A DNA stretch of 64,000 nucleotides from Campylobacter concisus (GCF_003048875.2 NZ_CP049264.1:806001-870000), one strand, 5' to 3'. Positions 31,099 to 41,944 are shown, counted from the first letter of the stretch. Translations and numbers: made by a program. Notes: generated from the sequence alone by a model not told the origin.

Positions 31099-32517
31099 AT
31101 GAAGAAAATTTTAATAATCGCTGGTGGAGCTTTTGCAAGAAATTTTTTAGATAGACTTCTTGGAGCAAAGTCAAATTTACACCACTACATCGTTGTTTCA
31201 AACGAAGATCACAGCCAAAAGGCAAATTACGAAAATTTCACATTTTATCAGTTTGACCCAACGAGCCTTTCAAAGCTAAAGAGCATAAGTGATGGCTATT
31301 TTAGCCAGTTTTGTATCGTAAGTGAGAACAAAAATGAAGCGGTTGCAGTTTATGAAAATTTAAGACAGATCAGCACAAAGACTGAGACCATTTTTATGAA
31401 CTCGTGGGAGCTAGACGAAAAGTGCAAGGAGACTTTTGCAAGCGATAAGCACCTAAGCGTGGTTGATATAAGAGATATCGCAGCTTCAAGGCTCATGGAC
31501 TATCTGCCAGATATGCCTGTGTATGCTGATAATATCGGCTTTAGCGAGGGCGAGATCATGGAGGTTAAGGTGCCTATTGGTAGCTCATATATGTATCGTC
31601 ATGTAAGCTCGATCGCTCAAAAAAGATGGCGGATAGCGCTTATTTACAGGGGCGCTGAGATCATCTTGCCAAAGCCAAATACAATGATCCAGCCAAGCGA
31701 TATCTTGCTAATCGTTGGCGATCCAAACGTGCTTCAAAACGTTTATCGCTCGATAAAACGCGAAAGTGGGCAGTTTCCAAGTCCATTTGGCAGCAACATC
31801 TACACGCTAATCGATATGAGATCAATGAGCAAAGAGCGCGTTAGCAAGCTCATAAAAGATAGCTTATATGTGCATTCAAAGCTAAATAACAAACGCCTTA
31901 TTTTTAGAGTGATAAATCCGACTTTAGGCGAAAATTTAGAGACGCTAAAGGCGATAAAAGAGAAAAATATCCTTGTTTTGATGGATTATTTTAATAGCGA
32001 CAATAAATCGATAAAAGATGACGTTTTAAAACACGATATCGGACTAATCATAAGCGACGATAGATACTTTTTTAAATTTCAAAAGCTATTTTATGAGCTT
32101 AAAATTCCAGTGCTAAAAACAGGTAAAATTTTGCTCTCAAATATAAAAGAGGGCGTGATACTGGGCGATCAAAGCCAAGAGGTAGAAAATCAATCAGCTG
32201 TCATTACAGACTGCTGCGCGCAGCTTGATTTGGAGATGAGATTTTACTATTTTGATAACAAGCATAGCGACGATGAGGCACTAAAAGAGCACTTTGAGAG
32301 CATTAGCACGCTCTTTTCAAAGCGCATAAAGATAGAAAATCACAGCCTCAAAAACCCGCTTGTAAAGCTAAAAGGCACAAATGATCTGCTTCATTTTGTG
32401 ATGTTTACTAAAAACGTGGCAAATGGCAGCGCTTTTGCCTTTTTATCGACAAATTTAAATAGACTTTATAAAAAACTAAGCCAAAACGCACAGCTTTTTG
32501 TGCCAGTAAGTGAGTAG
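31099..32517 (+). CDS. Soluble TrkA/RCK-like nucleotide-binding protein
   Basis: The 472-residue protein starts with a Rossmann-like region (ILIIAGGAFARNFLDRLL). A TrkA-C-like domain follows at about 150-215 (EGEIMEVKVPIGSSYMYRHV...RWRIALIYRGAEIILPKPNTMIQPSDILLIVGDPNVL). The remainder (about 230-470) is of unknown type. No membrane helix is seen, so it may be a regulatory partner of a potassium system rather than a channel. In C. jejuni a homologous hypothetical gene precedes aroB, as here. Confidence 0.75.
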   Translation: MKKILIIAGGAFARNFLDRLLGAKSNLHHYIVVSNEDHSQKANYENFTFYQFDPTSLSKLKSISDGYFSQFCIVSENKNEAVAVYENLRQISTKTETIFMNSWELDEKCKETFASDKHLSVVDIRDIAASRLMDYLPDMPVYADNIGFSEGEIMEVKVPIGSSYMYRHVSSIAQKRWRIALIYRGAEIILPKPNTMIQPSDILLIVGDPNVLQNVYRSIKRESGQFPSPFGSNIYTLIDMRSMSKERVSKLIKDSLYVHSKLNNKRLIFRVINPTLGENLETLKAIKEKNILVLMDYFNSDNKSIKDDVLKHDIGLIISDDRYFFKFQKLFYELKIPVLKTGKILLSNIKEGVILGDQSQEVENQSAVITDCCAQLDLEMRFYYFDNKHSDDEALKEHFESISTLFSKRIKIENHSLKNPLVKLKGTNDLLHFVMFTKNVANGSAFAFLSTNLNRLYKKLSQNAQLFVPVSE

Positions 32518-32520
32518 AAA

Positions 32521-33558
32521 ATGCAGATAAATTTAAACCTTAAGGAAAAGGCGTCAAGCTATAAAATTTATATAAACGAGCTTGAGAGATTAGAACTAAA
32601 GGGCAAGGTTGGCATCGTCACAAATGCCAAAGTGGCTGGGCTTCACCTTGAAAAGCTACTTAGCGTTTTAAAGTGCGATGAGAAATTTATCATAAGCATA
32701 CCAGACGGCGAGGAGTATAAAAATCTTGAGACGATAGAGCAAATTTTAGAGCAGCTTTTTGTTAGTAAATTTGACCGCTCATCTACGCTCATAGCTCTTG
32801 GCGGTGGCGTCATCAGCGATATGACTGGCTTTGCGGCAAGCATATATGAAAGAGGGATAAGCTTTATTAATATCCCAACCACGCTTTTGGCGCAGGTTGA
32901 TGCTAGTGTGGGCGGAAAAACTGGGGTAAATAACAAATTTGGTAAAAACTTAATAGGCTCATTTTATCAGCCAAAGGCAGTTTTTTGCGAGATAAATTTC
33001 TTAAAAACATTGCCAAAGAGAGAATTTGCAGCTGGTGTGGCAGAGGCTTTAAAGATGGCGATAACCTTTGATAAAGAGATGTTTGACTGGCTAAAGAGCG
33101 TAAATTTAGATGATGAAAACTTGGCTAAGCTAGTTGAGAAGTCGATAAATTTAAAGGCTAGGGTGGTCGAGCAAGATGAAAAAGAAAAAGGGCTAAGAGC
33201 CATCCTAAACTACGGTCATACATTCGCTCACGTCATCGAAAACGAGACAAACTACAAAGAATTTTTGCACGGCGAAGCGGTGGCGATAGGTATGAATATG
33301 GCAAATCGCCTAAGCGTTAGACTGGGTCTCATGAGCGAGGCGCAGGCAGAGGAGATCAAGCAGGTATTAGTGAAATTTGATCTACCTGTAAGCTATAAAA
33401 TAGAAAATGAATATGCATTTTACGAGGCGTTTTTTATGGATAAAAAGACAAAAGGTGATAAGATAAATTTCATCATCGCAGATAAAATCGGTAGTGCGTT
33501 CATCAAAAATGACGTCAAAAAAGAGGACGTTTTAGAAACTTTGAGAGAATTTAAATGA
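32521..33558 (+). CDS. aroB: 3-dehydroquinate synthase
   Basis: This NAD-dependent lyase cyclises DAHP to 3-dehydroquinate, the step after the DAHP synthase at 4.8 kb. Visible are [51 protein letters not shown] and HGEAVAIGM with the metal-binding residues. The length of 345 is usual. It starts three bases after the RCK-like stop and overlaps mscS by 4 bases. Confidence 0.96.
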   Translation: MQINLNLKEKASSYKIYINELERLELKGKVGIVTNAKVAGLHLEKLLSVLKCDEKFIISIPDGEEYKNLETIEQILEQLFVSKFDRSSTLIALGGGVISDMTGFAASIYERGISFINIPTTLLAQVDASVGGKTGVNNKFGKNLIGSFYQPKAVFCEINFLKTLPKREFAAGVAEALKMAITFDKEMFDWLKSVNLDDENLAKLVEKSINLKARVVEQDEKEKGLRAILNYGHTFAHVIENETNYKEFLHGEAVAIGMNMANRLSVRLGLMSEAQAEEIKQVLVKFDLPVSYKIENEYAFYEAFFMDKKTKGDKINFIIADKIGSAFIKNDVKKEDVLETLREFK

Positions 33559-35144
33559 AAAAGATCATAGTTTTTTTAGTTTTTTGCTTTGCGCTTTACG
33601 CTGAAGAAAACGCTACACTTGAGCAAAATGTCTCACAAAATTTACAAAATAGCGAGCTTATAAAAGAAATTTCAAACCTAGACAACTCCCTAAAAAACAA
33701 CATCTGGATCACAAGATACGCCAACTACAACACCTATCAAAAGCTTCTTGATGAGTTAGAGCAAAATGAAAATGAGCTTAAAAAGCTTGATAAAGGCTCA
33801 AAAAGAGGTGGCGATCTCATTAAGAGAAGTCAAACTCTAAAAGAGCAGATAAATTTGCTAAAAGAGTATGAGAAAACGCCATTTTCAAATATGCTAGCAG
33901 CCCCAGAAATGGAGACACCACCTAGGATAAATAGCCCAGTGGCGCTGGTGTCTGGCTTTTCATATATCAAAAAGATAAGAAGCGACAAGATCGAGTACCA
34001 AAGGCACATCAAAGAGCTTGACTCCTTGCTTGAGAAGCTTGAAGCAAAAGAGAATTTGTTAAATAGGCTAAATTTGATAGATGACAGCGAGCAAAATAGA
34101 GCAAGTCTAAACCTTGCAAAACAAGAGATAGGCGACTTCAAAGCGGCAAAACAGATCGCTGATACCACTTATAGCGTCTATGAAAAAAGGGCAGATGAAG
34201 CGGTAAATATGACGACCTCTGACATCAAGGCTCAGTTTTTAAGCATGGGCTACACAGCCATCGTCATCCTTTTAACGATCGGACTAACATTTATCGCTAA
34301 ATTTATCGTTAAAAGAACGATCACGGATAACGAGAGATTTTACACGGTCAATAAATTTCTAAACGTGCTAAACATCACCGTTATCATCATAATCCTGCTC
34401 TTTTCATACATCGAAAACGTCACATATCTAGTAACCGTGCTAGGTTTTGCCTCAGCTGGTATCGCCATCGCGATGAAGGATATGTTTATGAGTATGCTTG
34501 GCTGGATGGTTATCATGTTTGGTGGCACGATCCACGTGGGCGACCGCGTCAGGGTCTATCATGACGGTAGCGAATTTGTGGGCGATGTGATAGATATTTC
34601 GCTGCTTCGCCTAACCGTCTTTGAAGACGTTAGCTACTCAACTTATAAGACAAACCGCCGTGCAGGTAGGATCATCTTTGTGCCAAATAACTACATCTTT
34701 ACAGACCTCATCGCAAACTACTCGCACTACGGCATGAAGACCGTTTGGGACGGCATAGATGTCGTGATAAGCTTTGATAGTAATCACAAAAAGGCCGCCT
34801 ATCTAGCAAAAAATATAGTAAAAAAATATTCAAAAGGCTACACTGACATCGCAAAACGTCAGATGAACAAGCTAAGAAGCCAGTACAGCATCAAAAATCC
34901 AAATGTAGAGCCAAGAATTTATACATTTTTTGAGCCATATGGCATAAATATCTCATGCTGGTATATGTCCAACTCATACGCCACGCTTGCTCTAAGAAGC
35001 ACAATAAGTGCTGAGATCATAGAGGCATTTTTGGCTCACGATGATATAAAGATAGCTTACCCAACGCAAACTATGTTTATAGGCAAGAAAGAAACGCCAA
35101 GCGATCATGTAGCTCACGCTGAGCAAGAGGGCGAAAATATCTAA
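33555..35144 (+). CDS. MscS-family mechanosensitive channel
   Basis: A signal peptide (about 1-16) and a periplasmic coiled-coil region (about 30-215) precede membrane helices near 230-310. The MscS core follows: [38 protein letters not shown]. It is larger (529) than minimal MscS and probably opens under osmotic downshock. It overlaps aroB by 4 bases and mtaB by one base, in the same order as in C. jejuni. Confidence 0.9.
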   Translation: MKKIIVFLVFCFALYAEENATLEQNVSQNLQNSELIKEISNLDNSLKNNIWITRYANYNTYQKLLDELEQNENELKKLDKGSKRGGDLIKRSQTLKEQINLLKEYEKTPFSNMLAAPEMETPPRINSPVALVSGFSYIKKIRSDKIEYQRHIKELDSLLEKLEAKENLLNRLNLIDDSEQNRASLNLAKQEIGDFKAAKQIADTTYSVYEKRADEAVNMTTSDIKAQFLSMGYTAIVILLTIGLTFIAKFIVKRTITDNERFYTVNKFLNVLNITVIIIILLFSYIENVTYLVTVLGFASAGIAIAMKDMFMSMLGWMVIMFGGTIHVGDRVRVYHDGSEFVGDVIDISLLRLTVFEDVSYSTYKTNRRAGRIIFVPNNYIFTDLIANYSHYGMKTVWDGIDVVISFDSNHKKAAYLAKNIVKKYSKGYTDIAKRQMNKLRSQYSIKNPNVEPRIYTFFEPYGINISCWYMSNSYATLALRSTISAEIIEAFLAHDDIKIAYPTQTMFIGKKETPSDHVAHAEQEGENI

Positions 35145-36382
35145 TGCAAAAGATATTTTTTAAGACATTTGGATGCCGCACAAACATCTATGATACCGAG
35201 CTTTTAAAGAGCTACATCAAAGACTACGAGATCACAAACGACGAAGAGGTCGCTGATATCGTCGTGATAAACTCATGCACCGTGACAAACTCGGCTGATA
35301 GTGGCGTTAGAAACTATATAAACGGCGTAAAAAGGCGAGGCGCAAAGGTCATACTAACAGGATGTGGCGCAGTTAGCAAGGGCAAGGAGCTGTTTGCAAG
35401 CGGAATTTACGGAGTGCTGGGAGCTAGCAAAAAGAGTGATCTAAACGAGCTTTTAAAACAAGAAAAGCCATTTTTTGAGCTTGGAAATTTAAACTCAGTC
35501 GATAAAAACATCGTCACAAACTACGAAAATCACACAAAGGCATTTATAAAAATTCAAGAGGGCTGCAACTTTAACTGTAGCTACTGCATCATCCCATCAG
35601 TGCGCGGTAGAGCTAGGAGCATGGACGAGGCGATGATCTTAAAAGAAGCTAGAATTTTAGCTCAAAATGGCTATAATGAGCTCGTACTAACTGGCACAAA
35701 TATAGGCAGTTACGGCAAGGATACAAATAGCTCTCTTGGCAAACTGCTAGCAAATTTAGGTAAAATTTCAGGCATCAGACGCATAAGACTTGGTAGTATC
35801 GAGCCAAGCCAGATAGATGAGAGCTTTAGGGAAATTTTAAAAGAGGAGTGGCTGGAGCGTCATCTTCACATCGCACTTCAGCACACGAGCGAGGCGATGC
35901 TAAAGATCATGCGCAGGCGAAACAACGCATTTAGTGACTTAGAGCTTTTTAATGAACTAAGCTCACTTGGCTTTGCTTTGGGGACTGACTATATCGTGGG
36001 TCATCCAGGGGAAAGTGAGGAAATTTGGGCAGAAGCGGTGGAAAATTTCAAGAAATTTCCTATCACACATCTGCACGCTTTTGTCTATTCGCCTAGGCGT
36101 GATACGCACTCAGCGACGCTAAAGAGCGACGTAAGCGGCGACGTGGCAAAGGCAAGGCTGAAAGTTTTACAAGGCATTGCTTTTAAAAACAATGAAAATT
36201 TTAGAAAAAAACATAACGGGGCTTTAAAAATTTTAGTCGAGCAAAAAAATGGCGACTTTTACGAGGGCTTTGATCAGTTTTACAACAAAGCTAAAATTTC
36301 TAGTCAAAAAGACATAACAAAAGAGTGGTTGGAGGTAAGCGAATATGAAATTAAGCCAGATGCCAATTATGCAAAAATTTAA
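35144..36382 (+). CDS. mtaB: tRNA t6A37 methylthiotransferase (MtaB type)
   Basis: A radical-SAM enzyme that converts t6A to ms2t6A at position 37. The N-terminal UPF0004 domain holds Cys in FGCRTN, NSCTVTN and TGCGAVS for one Fe-S cluster. CNFNCSYCIIPSVRGRARS (about 140-158) is the radical-SAM CxxxCxxC. The length of 412 and the short C-terminus fit MtaB rather than MiaB or RimO. Its last 38 bases are also the beginning of the FtsH-like gene. Confidence 0.9.
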   Translation: MQKIFFKTFGCRTNIYDTELLKSYIKDYEITNDEEVADIVVINSCTVTNSADSGVRNYINGVKRRGAKVILTGCGAVSKGKELFASGIYGVLGASKKSDLNELLKQEKPFFELGNLNSVDKNIVTNYENHTKAFIKIQEGCNFNCSYCIIPSVRGRARSMDEAMILKEARILAQNGYNELVLTGTNIGSYGKDTNSSLGKLLANLGKISGIRRIRLGSIEPSQIDESFREILKEEWLERHLHIALQHTSEAMLKIMRRRNNAFSDLELFNELSSLGFALGTDYIVGHPGESEEIWAEAVENFKKFPITHLHAFVYSPRRDTHSATLKSDVSGDVAKARLKVLQGIAFKNNENFRKKHNGALKILVEQKNGDFYEGFDQFYNKAKISSQKDITKEWLEVSEYEIKPDANYAKI

Positions 36383-38021
36383 ATTTAACAAGAAAAATAT
36401 CCTGATAATAGCCGCTATGGCTCTAATAATAGCGCTACTTTTTGCTGTGAGCAAAGAGCCACGAAACATCACCTACTCGCAATATATGCAACTAATGGAT
36501 GGAAATTTCATCGATAAAGCTGTCATCGACGAAGACGAGGTCATCCTCTATGCGCAAAACAACCGCTTTGCCATCATAAAAGAGGGTATAGATATAAAAG
36601 AGCTCATCAAAAAGGTCCCAGTCGAGCGAAGCGTGCAGTATATCACGCCAGGCATGGTCTGGGGAAGCATCATCTTTGTTTGCCTTGTGCTTTGGTATTC
36701 ATATATTTTTAGGGCTATCAAGAAAAAAGAGGAGAGCCTTTTAAGCAAAAAAGACGGCGCTTTTGAGATAGAAAGCGTGCTGAATCAAAATGCGATGCCA
36801 GTCATCTCAAACGTGAGATTTAGTGATGTGGCGGGCATTAGCGAGGTCAAAAGCGAGCTTAGCGAGATAGTTGATTTTCTTAAAAATCCGCAAAAATATA
36901 GAAATTTTGGTATCAAAATGCCAAAAGGTGTGCTGATGATCGGCCCTCCAGGCGTTGGCAAGACTCTTGTGGCAAAGGCAGTCGCTGGCGAGGCAAATGT
37001 GCCGTTTTTTTACCAAAATGGTGCAAGCTTCGTGCAAATTTACGTCGGTATGGGAGCTAAAAGAGTTAGAGAGCTCTTTAGTAGGGCAAAGTCTTACGCA
37101 CCATCAATCATCTTTATCGACGAGATAGACGCCGTTGGCAAGAGCAGGGGTGGCACTAGAAACGACGAGCGAGAAGCCACGCTAAATCAGCTACTAACCG
37201 AGATGGATGGCTTTGAGGACAACTCCGGCGTCATCGTCATAGCTGCAACAAACAGGATCGAGATGATCGACGAGGCGCTACTTAGATCAGGGCGCTTTGA
37301 TAGGCGTATATTTTTATCAATGCCTGATTATAACGACAGGGTGGCGATCCTAAACACATATCTAAGAGATAAAAACTGCGAAGTGTCAGCCGAGGATATC
37401 GCTAGAATGAGCGTTGGCTTTTCTGGTGCGGCACTTAGCACGCTTGTAAATGAAGCAGCGATAAATGCCCTAAGAAACGGCGAAAGCGTGCTTAGGATGA
37501 GGGACTTTGAGGCTGTTTTAAACAAGGTCTTGCTCGGCAAGAAAAAGGTGCTAAGTTACAGCGAGAGCGAGAAGAAAATTCAAGCCATCTATCAAGGTGC
37601 AAAGGCGCTAAGTGCTTACTGGTTTGATGTGAAATTTGAAAAAATTTCGCTCATTGAAGACCGCTTTATGGCGACTGAGCAAGAGATCGAGTCAAAGTCG
37701 CAGATGCTCTCACGCATAAAGGTTTTAATCGCTGGCATGTGCAAGCTCGAGATAGATGAGAACGACATCTTTTCAAACTCAAGCAACGATCTAAATTTAG
37801 CAAAAGAGATCGCCTCAAAGATGGTTTATGAGTATGGCATGGGAAATTCTTTCGTGCCAAATCCAAACGATGTGGAAGAAATTTTAAAACAAGCAAAAGA
37901 TGAGATAATGTCCTTTTTAAAGGGCACAAATGAGCAGATCGCAAGGATAAGCTCATATCTGCTTGCTTATGAGAGCGTAGATAAAGAGACGCTTGCTAAA
38001 ATTTTAAACGAAAACTACTAA
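36345..38021 (+). CDS. FtsH-like AAA+ protein with a disrupted zinc-protease motif
   Basis: The layout is that of FtsH: two membrane helices (about 19-35 and 104-121) around a periplasmic loop, then the AAA+ domain with Walker A GPPGVGKT at 200-207, Walker [13 protein letters not shown] near 254-265 and [12 protein letters not shown] near 314-322. A peptidase-like C-terminal region follows. Where FtsH has the zinc motif HEAGH, this protein has YQGAK at 416-420, so two His ligands and the catalytic Glu are gone, while the third-ligand region [15 protein letters not shown] (D482) remains. It is therefore probably an unfoldase or scaffold and not a protease. The GGAGG at 36332-36336 supports the ATG at 36345 within mtaB. 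Confidence 0.88.
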   Translation: MKLSQMPIMQKFKFNKKNILIIAAMALIIALLFAVSKEPRNITYSQYMQLMDGNFIDKAVIDEDEVILYAQNNRFAIIKEGIDIKELIKKVPVERSVQYITPGMVWGSIIFVCLVLWYSYIFRAIKKKEESLLSKKDGAFEIESVLNQNAMPVISNVRFSDVAGISEVKSELSEIVDFLKNPQKYRNFGIKMPKGVLMIGPPGVGKTLVAKAVAGEANVPFFYQNGASFVQIYVGMGAKRVRELFSRAKSYAPSIIFIDEIDAVGKSRGGTRNDEREATLNQLLTEMDGFEDNSGVIVIAATNRIEMIDEALLRSGRFDRRIFLSMPDYNDRVAILNTYLRDKNCEVSAEDIARMSVGFSGAALSTLVNEAAINALRNGESVLRMRDFEAVLNKVLLGKKKVLSYSESEKKIQAIYQGAKALSAYWFDVKFEKISLIEDRFMATEQEIESKSQMLSRIKVLIAGMCKLEIDENDIFSNSSNDLNLAKEIASKMVYEYGMGNSFVPNPNDVEEILKQAKDEIMSFLKGTNEQIARISSYLLAYESVDKETLAKILNENY

Positions 38022-38034
38022 TAAAGGAGAAAAA

Positions 38035-38574
38035 ATGAAAGCAAAAATAGGAATTCTAACTATGTCCGATCGCGCAAGTGAGGGCACATACGAGGACAAA
38101 TCAGGCCCAGCGATCAAAGAGGTGCTTGATGGCTGGATAGTAAGCGAAAGAGAGTATTTTTACGAGGTGATCCCAGATGAGCTTGATCTCATAAAAGAGA
38201 GGCTCGTGCACATGATAGACGTGCTAGGATGCGACCTTGTGCTAACGACTGGTGGCACTGGACCAGCAGTAAGAGACGTCACTCCAGAGGCTACTGAAGC
38301 AGTTTGCGAGAAGATGATGCCAGGCTTTGGCGAGCTAATGAGAGCTGCAAGCTTAAAATACGTCCCAACAGCGATCCTATCACGCCAAACAGCAGGCATA
38401 AGAGGCCATGCGCTAATCATAAATTTACCAGGACAGCCAAAGGCAATAAAAGAGTGCTTGGAACCGGTATTTCCAGCGGTGCCATACTGCATTGATCTTA
38501 TAGAGGGTGCATTTATCGAGACTGATGAAAACGTGATGAAAGTTTTCCGCCCAAAACAAAAGAAAATCTCGTAA
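38035..38574 (+). CDS. mogA: Molybdopterin adenylyltransferase
   Basis: The enzyme activates molybdopterin by adenylylation before molybdenum insertion. ILTMSDRASEGTYEDKSGP at the start, LVLTTGGTGPAVRDVTPEA (about 68-86) and INLPGQPKAIKECL are MogA/MoaB motifs, and the length of 179 fits MogA. A strong AAAGGAG precedes the ATG. It supports molybdoenzymes such as formate dehydrogenase and nitrate reductase, which are not in this window. Confidence 0.93.
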   Translation: MKAKIGILTMSDRASEGTYEDKSGPAIKEVLDGWIVSEREYFYEVIPDELDLIKERLVHMIDVLGCDLVLTTGGTGPAVRDVTPEATEAVCEKMMPGFGELMRAASLKYVPTAILSRQTAGIRGHALIINLPGQPKAIKECLEPVFPAVPYCIDLIEGAFIETDENVMKVFRPKQKKIS

Positions 38575-39144
38575 ATGGGTTTGACAGATAGCCTAAATTT
38601 AAAAGCCGCTGCCTTTGCAAATAGGTGGCGACTTGTTATTAAAATTTGGCTTGTTTTTTCTTTTTTATCCTATGCGCTGGCCTACTATCTTGGGTTAGAG
38701 GTTTTTGGCTTTATCTCTGCCATTTCTATCTTTGGCTGTGTTTGCCTGCTAGCCTTTAGCTCATTTCTTTGGTTTATCGCTAGCCTTGTATTTTTGCAAC
38801 CTTTGGTATTTTTACTACTTGAAAAATTTGATGAAAGCATTACTGTTTATGCTTTATCCTGCGCAGTTTGGTTGCTTGGCTGGATCACTTTGTCGCTTAT
38901 GGTCGTTGATAAATTTGCAAGACTGGGAAATGACATCTTGCTAAAGATCACTCGCATAGTTCTTGTTAGCGAGTTTGCCTTGCTATATTTTTTTAACTAC
39001 AACAGCAGCTTTGACATAGAGACTTTAATAAAGTCAAATTTGACAAAGTCGCTGCTTTTAGTGCTAAACTCCTATATGCTGCCATCGCTTGTTACGCTAC
39101 TTATATTTGATATAAAAACATATATCGCTAGCAAAAATGAGTAA
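38575..39144 (+). CDS. Integral membrane protein of unknown function
   Basis: The 189 residues contain about five hydrophobic segments (near 22-45, 46-75, 75-85, 93-112, 123-140 and 155-182) and no cysteine cluster or enzyme motif. It begins immediately after the mogA stop, so it is likely cotranscribed, but no functional link follows from that. Confidence 0.7.
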   Translation: MGLTDSLNLKAAAFANRWRLVIKIWLVFSFLSYALAYYLGLEVFGFISAISIFGCVCLLAFSSFLWFIASLVFLQPLVFLLLEKFDESITVYALSCAVWLLGWITLSLMVVDKFARLGNDILLKITRIVLVSEFALLYFFNYNSSFDIETLIKSNLTKSLLLVLNSYMLPSLVTLLIFDIKTYIASKNE

Positions 39145-39180
39145 AATTTTACGTATTATTTTATGTAATTTATGCTAAAT

Positions 39181-39402
39181 TTAGCCGTTTTTGCTCTCTA
39201 CTATCTTTTTTATAAGCTCTATATCGCCGTTCATTGCTAAACTCATAAAACAAACTCCGTTTGCGCCAGCTTTTATGGTTTCTTTGTAGTTCCCGCTGTC
39301 TAGTCCGCCAAGTGCGTAAATTTCTTTGTCTAAACTTTTTAGCTCGCTTATAAAATTTAGCCCTTTTGGCTCTAAATCAGCCTTGCAAGAGGTGGCAAAT
39401 TT
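39181..39402 (-). pseudogene. thiE: Relic: C-terminal end of a ThiE/TenI-like thiamine phosphate synthase
   Basis: The minus strand from about 39402 to the TAA at 39181-39183 encodes roughly 70 residues with ATSCKADLEPKGLNFISELK, IYALGGLDSGNYKETIKAGA and GVCFMSLAM. These are the end of a ThiE-like barrel: the TSCK pyrophosphate stretch, the ALGG strand and the GVCFMS loop. Upstream the frame meets stops at once and no N-terminal two thirds can be found, so this is a truncated remnant. The break coincides with one arm of a 14-base inverted repeat. Confidence 0.75.
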
Positions 39403-39702
39403 TTATTTTATCCACTGCTACCTCTTTAAATTTGATGCTTTTTAGCTGCTATTTTGATGTTTGCTTTCGTATGTATCTTTTTTGACTAGTTTTTAGGTTT
39501 TTTACTGTTGCTAAATTTGATGAAATACACAGCGTTTATGTTATTAAGTCAGAGTGGCGAAAATTTGCAAAGCATGGTATCAAAGATTGCTTGCATAGTG
39601 ATTATTGGTAAATTAAATTTTTTAAAGCGGCTATTATTTGCATGCCTTTCAAGTCAAACATCACAGAACTTTTTTAGTTTTCAAACTCAAATTTGCCACC
39701 TC
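39389..39702. repeat. Inverted repeat pair flanking decayed DNA
   Basis: GAGGTGGCAAATTT at 39389-39402 has its exact complement at 39689-39702; extending outward, 17 of 18 bases match. The left arm lies exactly where the thiE-like frame ends. The 286 bases between hold no gene; a short plus-strand frame reading VAKFDEIHSVYVIKSEWRK may be another fragment. The pair could mark an inversion or a deletion endpoint. Confidence 0.6.
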
Positions 39703-39969
39703 ATGCAGCGTTAAAAGATAGATAAAACGTTTAAAACTTCAAGCCAAGCGTTTAAATTTATTGGTTTTTGATTTTTGTTATCTATTTATATTGGTATTTG
39801 TTTCTTATTTTGAAAGACAGACTAGCAACATTTTGTAAAAGATTTATAGCTAAATTTGCATTATTTTAAATAAATACTATACAAAATAGCATTTTAAATA
39901 ATAAAAATTAAATATACATTTTTATTTTATTTATAAATTACCATATATGCCTAAAAATTTGTTAAAAAA
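39703..39969. other. AT-rich gene-free DNA upstream of htpG
   Basis: No open frame with coding character, ribosome site or recognisable motif on either strand. It continues the relic-bearing gap that begins after the membrane protein at 39144. Confidence 0.5.
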
Positions 39970-40023
39970 CTTGATAGTAATGCTATCAAGGTTAAGTATA
40001 TTTTTATCACTTTGTGCTATAAT
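39970..40023 (+). promoter_or_regulatory. htpG promoter region with HspR (HAIR)-like operator
   Basis: At 39970-39990 lies a perfect inverted repeat, CTTGATA, seven bases, TATCAAG, matching the spacing and outer bases of the HspR operator CTTGAGT-N7-ACTCAAG. An extended -10, TGCTATAAT, follows with TATAAT at 40018-40023. The ATG is at 40055 after AAGGAAAAG. The operator lies just upstream of where the -35 should be. Confidence 0.7.
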
Positions 40024-40054
40024 CTGCCAAAAATTTTAAAACAAGGAAAAGAAA

Positions 40055-41911
40055 ATGGCAGATAAATTTGAATTTCAAACCGAGGTCAATGACCTTTTAA
40101 ATTTGATGATCCACTCTCTTTACTCAAACAAAGAGATATTTTTAAGAGAGCTCATATCAAACTCAAACGACGCGCTTGACAAGCTAAACTACCTATGCTT
40201 GACCGATGAAAAGTATAAAAGCTTAAGCTACACTCCAAGGATCGACATCAAAGTAGATGAAAAAGCTAAAACTTTAACTATCAGCGACAACGGTATCGGC
40301 ATGGATAAAGACGAGCTCATCGCAAATTTAGGCACGATAGCAAGAAGTGGCACAAAAGGCTTTATGCAAAGCTTAAGTGGCGATGCCAAAAAAGATAGCT
40401 CGCTGATCGGCCAGTTTGGCGTGGGCTTTTACTCAGCATTTATGGTGGCAAGCAAGATCGAAGTCATAAGCAAACGAGCACTAAGTGAGAAGGCCTATAA
40501 ATGGACATCTGATGCAAAAAGCTACGAGATCGAAGATGCTAAAAAAGATGGCTTTGGTACGGATATTATCCTGCATTTAAACGACGATGAATTTGCAAAT
40601 TCTTGGCGCATCGAAGAGATAGTCAAAAAATACTCAAACCACATCCCTTATCCTATATTTATGGATAAAGAGAGCTATGTCGCACCAAAAGAAGGCGAAA
40701 AAGAGGGCACTTATGAGACTAAAAACGAGCAGATAAACAAGGCAAATGCACTTTGGAGGCTAAATAAAGCCAGCTTAAAAGATCAAGACTACAACGACTT
40801 TTATAAGCAAATTTCACACGACAGCAGCGATCCGCTACTTTATATCCACACAAAGGCTGAGGGTAAGATCGAGTACTCGACACTATTTTATGTGCCAAGC
40901 ACTGAGCCGTTTGATCTCTTTAGGGTTGATTATCAAAGTGGCGTGAAGCTCTATGTGAAGAGGGTTTTTATAACTGATGATGCAAAAGAGCTTTTGCCGC
41001 CATATTTAAGATTTATCAAAGGTGTGATCGACGTTGAGGATCTGCCGCTAAACGTTAGCCGCGAAATTTTACAAGAAAATGCGATCATGCGAACCGTTAA
41101 AGAGCAGAGCGTGAAGAAAATTTTAAGCGAACTTGCAAAAGTAAAAGATAATGACCGCGAAAAATACATAAAATTTTACAAACTATTTGGCAAGGTTTTA
41201 AAAGAGGGACTTTACGGTTTTAACGCTGAAAAAGAGCAAATTTTGGATCTTTGCCTATTTAAAAGTTCAAAAAGAGACGGACTTATCAGCCTAAAAGAGT
41301 ACAAAGAGGCGATGAAAGAGGATCAAAAGTCGATCTACTACATCAGCGGCAACAACGAAAATATGCTAAGAAATTCGCCGCTTCTTGAGAGCTTTAAGAA
41401 AAACGACATCGAAGTGTTAATAATGGATGAAGAGATCGACACGATCGTCATGCCAATGGTAAATGAATTTGACAAAATACCTCTAAAATCAGTCTCACAC
41501 GCTGATATAAACGACGAGATCAAAAACGATGAGAAGGTCGATGAGAGCAAGGTTGCAAACACGCTTGTTAAGATGAAAGAGATCTTAAAAGACGAGGTAA
41601 AAGATGTTAGACTAAGCTCAAGGCTCTCAAGCTCGGCTGCGGTGCTAATATATGATAAAAACGACCCTGATTACGCTATGCAAGAGATGCTAAAACAGAT
41701 GGGACAAGGCGCAAATGCTCCAAAAGTTAAGCCGATCTTGGAGATAAATGCTGATCATGAAATTTTTGCAAAACTTGAGAAAAATGAGGCGATGGTTTAT
41801 GACATAGCGCCTTTGCTTCTTGATATGGCAAGGCTAAATGAGGGCATGAGCCTAGAAAATCCAGCTAAATTTTCAGAGCTTCTAACAAAAGTGATGATAA
41901 AAGCTATATAA
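40055..41911 (+). CDS. htpG: Hsp90-family chaperone
   Basis: The 618-residue protein is a complete HtpG. The GHKL ATP site shows [13 protein letters not shown] (about 30-42), [11 protein letters not shown] (about 78-88) and [12 protein letters not shown] (about 123-134), followed by middle and C-terminal dimerisation domains ([15 protein letters not shown] near 330). It acts on late folding of client proteins under stress. It is a single-gene transcript with an HspR-like operator before it and a terminator after it. Confidence 0.97.
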   Translation: MADKFEFQTEVNDLLNLMIHSLYSNKEIFLRELISNSNDALDKLNYLCLTDEKYKSLSYTPRIDIKVDEKAKTLTISDNGIGMDKDELIANLGTIARSGTKGFMQSLSGDAKKDSSLIGQFGVGFYSAFMVASKIEVISKRALSEKAYKWTSDAKSYEIEDAKKDGFGTDIILHLNDDEFANSWRIEEIVKKYSNHIPYPIFMDKESYVAPKEGEKEGTYETKNEQINKANALWRLNKASLKDQDYNDFYKQISHDSSDPLLYIHTKAEGKIEYSTLFYVPSTEPFDLFRVDYQSGVKLYVKRVFITDDAKELLPPYLRFIKGVIDVEDLPLNVSREILQENAIMRTVKEQSVKKILSELAKVKDNDREKYIKFYKLFGKVLKEGLYGFNAEKEQILDLCLFKSSKRDGLISLKEYKEAMKEDQKSIYYISGNNENMLRNSPLLESFKKNDIEVLIMDEEIDTIVMPMVNEFDKIPLKSVSHADINDEIKNDEKVDESKVANTLVKMKEILKDEVKDVRLSSRLSSSAAVLIYDKNDPDYAMQEMLKQMGQGANAPKVKPILEINADHEIFAKLEKNEAMVYDIAPLLLDMARLNEGMSLENPAKFSELLTKVMIKAI

Positions 41912-41918
41912 AATTTGT

Positions 41919-41944
41919 AAGCCCAAAGAAATTTGGGCTTTTTA
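41919..41944 (+). terminator. Rho-independent terminator of htpG
   Basis: AAGCCCAAA at 41919-41927 pairs with TTTGGGCTT at 41932-41940, loop of four, followed by TTTT. Confidence 0.85.

Noticed and set aside
39508..39714. 68-codon plus-strand frame in the thiE-relic gap
   Set aside because: It lacks a ribosome site and overlaps an inverted-repeat arm; it is probably chance in decayed DNA.
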